39,634 nt of DNA, taken from Aquitalea palustris (GTDB lineage: Bacteria > Pseudomonadota > Gammaproteobacteria > Burkholderiales > Chromobacteriaceae). This document shows positions 33,650-39,634 of the stretch, piece after piece. Under the pieces are notes generated by a model, which worked only from the letters and a program-made list of their open reading frames with translations, was not told the origin of the DNA and searched no databases. Numbering within the stretch: position 1 is the stretch's first letter; each line of letters opens with the position of its first letter. A program made the translations under genes and the position numbers. Where the stretch lies: assembly GCF_003693445.1 (NCBI RefSeq), contig NZ_RFAR01000054.1, forward strand, positions 1 through 39,634. The letters run 5' to 3'.

Positions 33650-35035
33650 GTGAAAAAAATCGCCTTTTCCAGCCTCACCGCGCTGCCTGAAGCCCTGCTC
33701 TCCAACCTGGACAGCCTCGGTTACCACAGCATGACCCCCATCCAGGCCGAAAGCCTGCCGGTGATTCTGGAAGGACGCGACCTGATCGCCCAGGCCAAGA
33801 CCGGTAGCGGCAAAACGGCAGCCTTCGGCCTTGGCATGCTGGCCGGCATCAATCCGCGCTGGTTCGCCGTGCAGGGCCTGGTGCTCTGCCCCACCCGCGA
33901 ACTGGCCGACCAGGTGGCGCAGGAAATCCGCCGCCTGGCCCGCAGCATCGACAATATCAAGGTGGTCACCCTCACTGGCGGCTCGCCCATGGGCCCGCAG
34001 CGCGGCTCGCTGGAACACGGTGCGCACATCGTGGTGGGCACGCCTGGCCGGCTGCAGGACCACCTGTTCCGCCAGTCGCTGGATCTGTCCAATGTGAAAA
34101 TGCTGGTGCTGGACGAGGCCGACCGCATGATTGACATGGGCTTCATCGAAGAAATCGTCGGCATCGTGCGCGCCTGCCCGCGCACCCGCCAGACCTTGCT
34201 GTTCTCGGCCACCTACCCGGACACCATCCGCAAGGCCAGCGCGCAGTTCCTGCGCCAGCCGGTGGAAGTGAAAGTACAAGCCCTGCATAGCGGCGACCAT
34301 ATCGAACAATGGTTTTACAAGGTGAAGCCGGAAACCCGCCTGGAAACCGTCACCCGCATCCTGCAGCATGTGCGCCCGGCTTCGGCACTGGCCTTCTGCA
34401 ATACCAAGGAACGCTGCAAGGAGCTGGTGAAAGACCTGCAAAAACGCGGCTTCTCGGCACTGGCACTGTATGGCGATCTGGAACAGCGCGACCGCGACCA
34501 GATCCTGCTGCGCTTTGCCAACAAGAGCACCACCGTGCTGGTGGCCACCGACGTGGCCGCCCGTGGCCTGGATATCAAGGAGCTGGATCTGGTGATCAAT
34601 GTGGACGTGAGCCACGACCCGGAAATCCACATTCACCGTATCGGCCGTACCGGTCGCGGCGAGCTGCATGGCCTGGCCATGACCCTGACCTGCGAAAACG
34701 ATGCGCGTCGTCTGGTGCAAATCGAGGATTACCAGAAAGCCCCGCTCACCTGGGCCGAAGTCACCGAACTGACCCCGGCTCCGGGCGGCCAGCTGATTCC
34801 GGCCATGGTGACGCTGGAAATTGCCGGCGGCAAACGTGACAAGCTGCGCCCCGGCGACATTCTGGGTGCACTGACCGGCGAAGGCGGCATTGCCGGCAGC
34901 CATGTCGGCAAGATCAACGTGCTGGAAGGTGCCAGCTTTGTTGCCCTGCAACGCGACATCGCCCAGCAAGCCTTCGAACAATTGTCGGTCAGCAAGATCA
35001 AGGGTCGCTTGTTCAAGATGCGTTTTGTCGAATAA
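33650..35035 (+). CDS. dbpA: ATP-dependent RNA helicase DbpA
   Basis: DEAD-box helicase acting in 50S subunit assembly, activated by hairpin 92 of 23S rRNA. The protein has 461 residues from the GTG at 33650, close to E. coli DbpA (457). The frame is open for 26 more codons, which do not resemble the family. The Q motif is MTPIQAESLP, Walker A is AKTGSGKT (49-56), then PTRELA, GTPGR, DEAD, SAT and HRIGRTGR. The C-terminal domain (LRPGDILGALTGEGGIAGSH ... GRLFKMRFVE) is the DbpA-specific RNA-binding fold. The ribosome site is weak and the start is GTG, which suggests low expression. Single gene. Confidence 0.96.
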   Translation: MKKIAFSSLTALPEALLSNLDSLGYHSMTPIQAESLPVILEGRDLIAQAKTGSGKTAAFGLGMLAGINPRWFAVQGLVLCPTRELADQVAQEIRRLARSIDNIKVVTLTGGSPMGPQRGSLEHGAHIVVGTPGRLQDHLFRQSLDLSNVKMLVLDEADRMIDMGFIEEIVGIVRACPRTRQTLLFSATYPDTIRKASAQFLRQPVEVKVQALHSGDHIEQWFYKVKPETRLETVTRILQHVRPASALAFCNTKERCKELVKDLQKRGFSALALYGDLEQRDRDQILLRFANKSTTVLVATDVAARGLDIKELDLVINVDVSHDPEIHIHRIGRTGRGELHGLAMTLTCENDARRLVQIEDYQKAPLTWAEVTELTPAPGGQLIPAMVTLEIAGGKRDKLRPGDILGALTGEGGIAGSHVGKINVLEGASFVALQRDIAQQAFEQLSVSKIKGRLFKMRFVE

Positions 35036-35058
35036 GCCCCCAGCTGCCAGCCATGTAA

Positions 35059-35083
35059 AAGCCACCCCGAGGGGTGGCTTTTT
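35059..35083 (+). terminator. Terminator after dbpA
   Basis: AAGCCACCC, loop CGAG, GGGTGGCTT, then TTTG: strong hairpin 23 bases after the dbpA stop. It may also serve tauD, which ends at 35109 on the other strand. Confidence 0.9.
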
Positions 35084-35108
35084 GTTTCGCTGACTCACAC
35101 TCGGCCGC

Positions 35109-35942
35109 TCAGAACGGCTTGTCGCCCAGGATGGTGGCACGGTGCATGATGCGGCGCGTCGGGCGGTAATCGTCCACCGCATAATGGCTGGTGGAACGAT
35201 TGTCCCAGAAAGCCACGTCCCCGGCCTGCCAGCGCCAGCGGATGCTGAACTCCGGCCGCGCCTGATGAGCCAGCAGGAAAGCCAGCAAGGCTGCGCCCTC
35301 TTCTTCCGGCAATTCGTTGATTTCGGTAGTGAAACCACCATTCACAAACAAGCCCTTGCGCCCGCTCTCTGGGTGGGTACGCACCACCGGGTGGCTCAGC
35401 GGCGGATTGTCGCGCCGGGTTTGCTCCCATTTCGCGCGGTCGGCCGGCGTCAGGCCAAAACGCTTGAGCGGGAAGGTCTTGGTAAAGTCGTGGGTGGCGG
35501 TCAGCCCCTCCAGCAAGGTTTTCAGGCGGTCGGACAGCGCATCCCAGGCGGCAAAGCTGCTGGCCCACAGGGTATCGCCACCAAACTCCGGCAGCTGGCG
35601 CGCCGCCAGCACCGCAGCCGCCGGCGGGGTTTCGATGAAGGTGACATCGGTATGCCAGATGGCATTGTCTTTCAGGTCGAACGCGTCGGTATCCAGAATC
35701 ATCACCTGCGGCGCATCCGGATGCTGCGGGTAGATGGGGTGGGTGTGCAGATCACCAAAGCGGGCGGCAAAATCACGCTGCTGGCGCGGGCTGATGTCCT
35801 GCTCACGGAAGAACAGCACCTGGTGCTGCAGCAGCGCCTGGTGTATCTCCTGCTGCTGGCTGTCGGTCAGCGGCTGCGCCAGATCCACGCCTTCGACAAT
35901 GGCACCCAGCGCCGGGGACAAACGGGTAAGAGTCAGACTCAT
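35109..35942 (-). CDS. tauD: Taurine dioxygenase TauD
   Basis: Fe(II)/2-oxoglutarate-dependent oxygenase that converts taurine to sulfite and aminoacetaldehyde for use as a sulfur source. The protein has 277 residues. A longer frame continues into tauC and is rejected. Iron ligands are His97 and Asp99 (WHTDVTF) and His253 (STSHYAVDD). Arg264 and Arg268 (RRIMHRAT) fit the 2-oxoglutarate and taurine sulfonate-binding arginines. AAGGA lies seven bases before the ATG. It is separated from tauC by 176 bases that contain a miniature repeat element, so it may be transcribed less strongly than tauABC or from a separate start. Confidence 0.95.
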   Translation of the reverse strand: MSLTLTRLSPALGAIVEGVDLAQPLTDSQQQEIHQALLQHQVLFFREQDISPRQQRDFAARFGDLHTHPIYPQHPDAPQVMILDTDAFDLKDNAIWHTDVTFIETPPAAAVLAARQLPEFGGDTLWASSFAAWDALSDRLKTLLEGLTATHDFTKTFPLKRFGLTPADRAKWEQTRRDNPPLSHPVVRTHPESGRKGLFVNGGFTTEINELPEEEGAALLAFLLAHQARPEFSIRWRWQAGDVAFWDNRSTSHYAVDDYRPTRRIMHRATILGDKPF

Positions 35943-36004
35943 CTTATATTCCTTGCAGTATTCGGTTCTGGCCGCCGCCACAGGCAGCGGCCATGAAATC
36001 TCTT

Positions 36005-36121
36005 TAGAGCCACTAACAAAACCTCGTAGAGAACCCGAGCCAAGGCGCGCCGACGCAGACAGTACAAGTAGTACGGCAAGGAGGTGCAACGCAGGCGCGG
36101 GGGTTTTGTTGGCGGGTCTTA
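36005..36121. mobile_element. Correia-like miniature inverted-repeat element
   Basis: About 115 bases bounded by imperfect terminal repeats: the left end TAGAGCCACTAACAAAACC and the reverse complement of the right end match at 15 of 19 positions. TA lies at both ends, as a TA target duplication would. The core (36041-36092) holds GCAGACAGTACAAGTAGTAC, nearly identical to the core of the Neisseria Correia repeat as I remember it (AAATA there for AAGTA here). The right TA is part of the tauC stop codon. There is no coding capacity. Confidence 0.7.
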
Positions 36122-36997
36122 ATCCAACTGGCCATGCCAGGGTGCCAGTCGCCGCTGCAACAGACGCAAACCCAGTTCCAGCGCAAAGGCGATCACCGCG
36201 ATGACGGCAATGCCCAGAATCACCACATCGGTCACCAGGAACTGCGCCGCCGACTGCACCATGAAACCCAGCCCGCGCGTGGCCGCCACCAGTTCGGCCG
36301 CCACCAGGGTGGACCAGCCGGTACCCAGGCCGATGCGGATGCCGGTGAGGATTTCCGGCAAGGCCTCGGGCAGGATGACAAACCACAGCAACTGGCTGCG
36401 GCTGGCACCCAGCGTCTGCGCTGCACGCAGGCGGTTACGGCTGACCTGTGCCACACCATGACTGGTGGCGATGATGACCGGGGCCAGTACCGCCAGGAAA
36501 ATCAGCAGCACCTTGGACAATTCGCCAATACCGAACCAGATCACGATCAGCGGCAGATAGGCCAGCGGAGGCACCGGGCGATAGGCTTCGATCAAGGGAT
36601 CGAGCAGACCGCGCGCCACCGGGCTGACGCCCATCAGCACACCCAGCGGGATACCCAGCAGCACTGCACCCGCCAGGGCCAGCACGATACGTTGCAGGCT
36701 GGCCGCCAGATGCTGCCACAGCGTGGCATCCATGAAGCCCTGGGTGCTGACGGTGATCAGCTTGGCCAGTACAGCCTCCGGAGAGGGCAGGAACAGCGGT
36801 GGCACGATGCCGCTATGCGACAGCCCCCACCACAGCGCCAGCAGGCCAAGCAGGCTGATGCCACTGAGCCAGCCACGGCGATATTGTGCCCATACGCTCG
36901 GACTCAAGGCGGCGGCCTCCGCTTCGATCTCGTCCGGCACCCCTTTCGGCGCAGCGGCCACCAGCCGTTGTTCCAGTGAAGTTTCCAGCGTATTCAT
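36119..36997 (-). CDS. tauC: Taurine ABC transporter permease TauC
   Basis: Inner-membrane permease subunit of the taurine importer, 292 residues, with six predicted membrane helices between about residues 45 and 285. The BPD-transport EAA loop is seen as [20 protein letters not shown] followed by [15 protein letters not shown]. The N-terminus has an acidic cytoplasmic extension of about 40 residues. The start overlaps the tauB stop (ATGA). The stop codon forms one edge of the inserted miniature element. Assigned to taurine rather than alkanesulfonates by its tauA and tauD neighbours. Confidence 0.94.
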   Translation of the reverse strand: MNTLETSLEQRLVAAAPKGVPDEIEAEAAALSPSVWAQYRRGWLSGISLLGLLALWWGLSHSGIVPPLFLPSPEAVLAKLITVSTQGFMDATLWQHLAASLQRIVLALAGAVLLGIPLGVLMGVSPVARGLLDPLIEAYRPVPPLAYLPLIVIWFGIGELSKVLLIFLAVLAPVIIATSHGVAQVSRNRLRAAQTLGASRSQLLWFVILPEALPEILTGIRIGLGTGWSTLVAAELVAATRGLGFMVQSAAQFLVTDVVILGIAVIAVIAFALELGLRLLQRRLAPWHGQLD

Positions 36998-37785
36998 GCA
37001 AGCTCCTCCTCCGGCTTGCGCCGGTGATCAAACAGCGTGGCCAGCAGCTGTTCACGCAGGGCGATAAAGGCCGGGTCCGACTTGATGGCCCGCGCCGACT
37101 CCCCGGCGCGGTAACGCTGACTGAAGCCAGGTCGCAGCGTCTCGACAATGCGTCCCGGCCCTGGCGACATCAGCACCAGCTCGGTGGCCAGAAACAGCGC
37201 TTCCTCGATATCGTGGGTAATCAGAAAGATACGGCGGCGTGCCTGCTGCCACACTTTCAGCAACAGTTCCTGCATCTGCTCGCGGGTAAAGGCATCCAGT
37301 GCGCCAAAGGGCTCATCCATCAGCAATACCTGCGAATGGCTGGCCAGCGCACGGGCAATGCCCACCCGCTGACGCTGCCCGCCGGACAGCTGCCAGCTAT
37401 AGCGACCGCCGGCTTCGGGCAGGTCAACCAGGCGCAGTACCTCGTCGGCCCGCGCCAGCCGTTCGGCCTTGGCCACCCCTTGCAGGCGCAGGCCAAAGGC
37501 CACGTTGTCACGCACATTCAGCCAGGGCAGCAAGGCATCATGCTGAAACACCACCGCCCGCTCGGCCCCCGGCCCCGTCACCGGCTGGCCAGCAAAGCTG
37601 ATCGTGCCGCTATCGGGCTTAACAAAACCAGCGAACAGATTGAGCAAGGTGGTTTTGCCGCAGCCGGACGGACCCAGCGCGACAGTGAGGTCGTCCGGGC
37701 CGATATCCAGCGATACCCCGGCCAGGGCCGGGCGGGTCTGCCCGGGATAGCGCACCGTGACCTGATTGGCAGACAGGCTGGACAT
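36994..37785 (-). CDS. tauB: Taurine ABC transporter ATP-binding protein TauB
   Basis: Cytoplasmic ATPase of the importer, 263 residues. Walker A is GPSGCGKTT, the ABC signature is [15 protein letters not shown], Walker B is [12 protein letters not shown], and the switch His is in [14 protein letters not shown]. The family is the nitrate/sulfonate/taurine group. It follows tauA with a three-base gap and overlaps tauC. Confidence 0.95.
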   Translation of the reverse strand: MSSLSANQVTVRYPGQTRPALAGVSLDIGPDDLTVALGPSGCGKTTLLNLFAGFVKPDSGTISFAGQPVTGPGAERAVVFQHDALLPWLNVRDNVAFGLRLQGVAKAERLARADEVLRLVDLPEAGGRYSWQLSGGQRQRVGIARALASHSQVLLMDEPFGALDAFTREQMQELLLKVWQQARRRIFLITHDIEEALFLATELVLMSPGPGRIVETLRPGFSQRYRAGESARAIKSDPAFIALREQLLATLFDHRRKPEEELA

Positions 37786-37788
37786 GGC

Positions 37789-38778
37789 TTATTTCGCCGC
37801 CTTGACGAACTGATTGCTCACATAGGGGCTGTAATCAGCCTGCAGGCTGTCCACCTTGCCCTGCGACTTGAGGAAGGCTGCGGTATTGGCCACGGCCTGC
37901 ACGAAGGGCTTTTGCAGCAGGGCAATCTGGTCTTTCTGGGTGAGGAAACGGTTGCCCTGCAAGCCCAGCACCACATCGGCCGGCGCGGCGCCAGTCAGGC
38001 GGCTGATCTTGTCGATATTGTCCTTGTTGGCAATAAAGGCCTTGGGGTTGGCCACATAGCCGGCGATGGCATCCAGCGACACCTTGGCAAACTTGTTGAC
38101 GAATTCCGGATGGGCATCGGCAAAGTCCTTGCGCACAATCCAGATATCGTAAGTCGGCGCACCCCACTTGGACACTTGCGCCGAACTGGTCAGCACCTTG
38201 CCACTGGCCTTGATCTTGCCCAGTGCCGGGTCCCACACATAGGCGGCATCAATATCACCACGCTGCCAGGCGGCGGTAATTTCACTCGGGCGCAGGTTCA
38301 GCACATTCACCTTGGTCGGATCGACCTTCCAGTGCTTCAGCGAGGCCAACAGGCTGTAATGGGTGGTGGACACATAGGGCACGGCCACCTTTTTTCCGAT
38401 CAGGTCTTGCGGCTTGCTGATCTTGCTGCCATTACGCACCACCAGTGCCTCGGCATCACCGATTTCATCCGCCACCAGGAAGGTGACAATGGGCAGGCCA
38501 CGGCTGGCAGCAGCAGCCAGCGGGCTGGAACCCAGATTGCCAATCACCACATCGCCCGAGGCCACGGCGGCAATCACTTCCGAACCGCTTTCAAACTTGC
38601 GCCAGTTGATCTGGCTGCCGGTGGCTTTTTCATAAGCACCATCGGCCTGCGGAATCTTGGTGGGGTCGATGCCGGTCTGGTAGGCAATGGTCACGGTATC
38701 GGCAGCCAGCGCAAGACCGCTGAGCAAGGTGAGCGAGGCCGCAATCAGGGTAAGGCGGGGCAGTTTGGCGTTGTTCAT
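37789..38778 (-). CDS. tauA: Taurine-binding periplasmic protein TauA
   Basis: Substrate-binding protein of the taurine importer, 329 residues from the ATG at 38778. An adjacent ATG at 38781 is only a few bases from GGAAAG, so the second one is better spaced. Signal peptide is about residues 1-25 (LTLIAASLTLLSGLALA). The mature protein matches TauA in TVTIAYQTGIDPTKIPQADG, WRKFESGSEVIAAVASGD, IGNLGSSPLAAAASRGLPI and VPYVSTTHYSLLASLKHWKV. It is first gene of tauABC(D). Confidence 0.96.
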   Translation of the reverse strand: MNNAKLPRLTLIAASLTLLSGLALAADTVTIAYQTGIDPTKIPQADGAYEKATGSQINWRKFESGSEVIAAVASGDVVIGNLGSSPLAAAASRGLPIVTFLVADEIGDAEALVVRNGSKISKPQDLIGKKVAVPYVSTTHYSLLASLKHWKVDPTKVNVLNLRPSEITAAWQRGDIDAAYVWDPALGKIKASGKVLTSSAQVSKWGAPTYDIWIVRKDFADAHPEFVNKFAKVSLDAIAGYVANPKAFIANKDNIDKISRLTGAAPADVVLGLQGNRFLTQKDQIALLQKPFVQAVANTAAFLKSQGKVDSLQADYSPYVSNQFVKAAK

Positions 38779-39155
38779 CATGCTTTCCAGTAATGGGTGT
38801 GGGTTTTGTTGATGCACACCAATCTAGCAAACTGCCCCGCCAAAACTAAGCAAGAAAAAACGCATTGCTTATCAGAAACATGAAATTGACCAGGCTACGC
38901 CAGGGAAAACGTCACTGCGGTTTATGAACATCCTATGACGTGACGCAAAGAGCAGCTTGCCAGCCCTCTTTATCATTTAAACCATTGAATTTAAAAAACC
39001 TGCAGTCAGCAGCAAGAGAACTACGCTTGCTGACCCACAGCCGCTTGCGGCGAGTGCTTTGTCTTTGCCAGACGCAGGTAAAACGCTGTAAAGTGTTTAA
39101 AATAAATCCATTAATCTTTAAATAAAACAAAATTGGTATCCGGGAGATAAACAGA
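38779..39155. other. Divergent regulatory region between tauA and a chemoreceptor gene
   Basis: 377 bases, clearly richer in A+T than the genes. It holds the tauA regulatory palindrome, an FNR-like TTGAT-GCAC-ACCAA (38809-38822, 9/10) in the tauA leader, and on the plus strand TTGCCA-N18-TAAAGT (39065-39094), a possible chemoreceptor promoter. A seven-bp repeat GTCAGCA / TGCTGAC lies at about 39005-39035. No coding frame here is convincing. Confidence 0.55.
38847..38871. promoter_or_regulatory. Candidate CysB/Cbl-type operator upstream of tauA
   Basis: Perfect inverted repeat TAAGCAA-N11-TTGCTTA, 69-93 bases before the tauA start, with an A-rich spacer. LysR-type activators of sulfur-starvation genes (CysB, Cbl, SsuR) bind upstream of tau and ssu operons in other proteobacteria. 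Assignment to one of these is inference. Confidence 0.5.
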
Positions 39156-39634
39156 ATGTTTGGATCAGGCAACAAAAAGCGCATACAGCAACTGCAAGAT
39201 CGGGTGACCGAACTGGAAAGCGCGCTGCAACAGAGCCAACGGCAGTTACAGGACAGCGAACAGGCACGCCAGCAGGCCGAAGCACAAATCAGCGCACAAC
39301 AGAGCCAGACGCAGCGCAATCAAAGCTATGTCGAGCCCTTTGGCGACTTCTGCATCAGCCTGTCCAGCATTCGTGGTTCCTTCGCCGAGCTGGCGGCACT
39401 GATGGAAAACAATTTCGGTGCAGCGGCCGATGCGGTCACCACCCTGCACCACACCCGTGGCGCGGTGGATACGCTGGCACAGAGCTTTGATGAAATTGCC
39501 CAGGCCCAGCAGAAAACCGCAGAATCCATGGACTCGCTCAATAGCAAGACCAGCCAGATCCGCCAGTTTGTGCAGTTGATCAAGGATGTCGCCGAACAGA
39601 CCAATCTGCTGGCACTGAACGCCGCCATCGAAGC
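39156..39634 (+). CDS. Cytoplasmic methyl-accepting chemotaxis protein (partial)
   Basis: The first 159 residues of a chemoreceptor cut by the right edge. The ATG at 39156 has GGGAG upstream (CCGGGAGATAAACAG). There is no signal peptide or membrane helix. A basic start (MFGSGNKKRIQQ) leads into a coiled coil of about 45 residues (VTELESALQQSQRQLQDSEQ...). The signalling domain begins without a HAMP domain and reaches [18 protein letters not shown], the conserved tip. Soluble receptors of this shape often carry a C-terminal zinc-binding (CZB) domain, but that part is outside the window. Confidence 0.9.
   Translation, partial: MFGSGNKKRIQQLQDRVTELESALQQSQRQLQDSEQARQQAEAQISAQQSQTQRNQSYVEPFGDFCISLSSIRGSFAELAALMENNFGAAADAVTTLHHTRGAVDTLAQSFDEIAQAQQKTAESMDSLNSKTSQIRQFVQLIKDVAEQTNLLALNAAIE

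Noticed and set aside
33563-35341. A 592-codon open frame antisense to dbpA
   Set aside because: It lies opposite a gene with all DEAD-box motifs and shows only low-complexity His/Gln/Ala-rich sequence.
35943-36386. N-terminal extension of tauD into tauC
   Set aside because: The extension overlaps tauC in another frame and passes through the repeat element. TauD begins at [10 protein letters not shown] with its own ribosome site.
36119-38778. Assignment of the ABC transporter to alkanesulfonates (ssu)
   Set aside because: TauD motifs and specific TauA stretches (STTHYSLLASLKHW) point to taurine, and no ssuD or ssuE is present.
1-39634. CRISPR arrays, tRNA or rRNA genes, intact insertion sequences, phage genes
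   Set aside because: No regularly spaced direct repeats, no cloverleaf or rRNA-like sequence and no transposase, integrase or phage structural motifs were seen on reading both strands.

Overview
The window is a stretch of bacterial chromosome with high GC content and dense coding. It most resembles a betaproteobacterium of the order Neisseriales, in the Chromobacteriaceae (Chromobacterium / Aquitalea / Vogesella type). This rests on the gene content and order, on several chemoreceptors, on an acnD/prpF-type methylcitrate cluster, and on a small repeat resembling the Correia element of Neisseria. I see no rRNA, tRNA, CRISPR array, phage or intact insertion sequence.

Layout. (1) 1-1586: the N-terminal part of a Cache-type chemoreceptor, cut by the window edge. 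(2) 1825-9938, all on the minus strand: a housekeeping operon lepA-lepB-DUF4845-rnc-era-(ABM-fold protein)-recO-pdxJ-acpS-nagZ. Many of its genes overlap by 1-4 bases, and it ends in a strong hairpin terminator. (3) 10004-13784, minus: the envelope-stress block rpoE-rseA-rseB-degP/mucD-glutaredoxin. A near-consensus sigma-E promoter lies just upstream of rpoE. (4) 14027-20202, plus: the 2-methylcitrate cycle operon prpB-prpC-acnD-prpF for propionyl-CoA breakdown. Its sigma-70 promoter is flanked by a perfect 8-bp inverted repeat, and each intergenic gap holds a stem-loop. (5) 20275-21120, minus: psd. (6) 21301-22661, plus: an FMN reductase and an uncharacterised protein behind a near-perfect sigma-28 (FliA) promoter. 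(7) 22720-25989: a periplasmic cationic amino acid-binding protein and a LysA-like, possibly D-ornithine/D-lysine, decarboxylase, divergent from a LysR regulator. (8) 26040-31547, minus: a small TrfB/KorA-like DNA-binding protein, a large hybrid histidine kinase and a flavoprotein. (9) 31813-35035, plus: a chemoreceptor with a periplasmic c-type haem motif, and dbpA. (10) 35109-38778, minus: tauABCD for taurine uptake and desulfonation, with a Correia-like miniature element between tauC and tauD. (11) 39156 to the end, plus: the start of a cytoplasmic chemoreceptor.

How the parts fit. Regions 2 and 3 keep the order known from gammaproteobacteria (rpoE-rseAB followed by lepA-lepB-rnc-era-recO-pdxJ-acpS), with a DegP-family protease and a glutaredoxin where E. 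coli has rseC. The accessory regions are nutritional (propionate, taurine, basic amino acids) or sensory (three chemoreceptors, a hybrid kinase, a FliA-dependent gene). They suggest a motile, free-living or opportunistic heterotroph. Most gene calls rest on clear family motifs. Promoter, operator and repeat calls were made by eye and are inferences.
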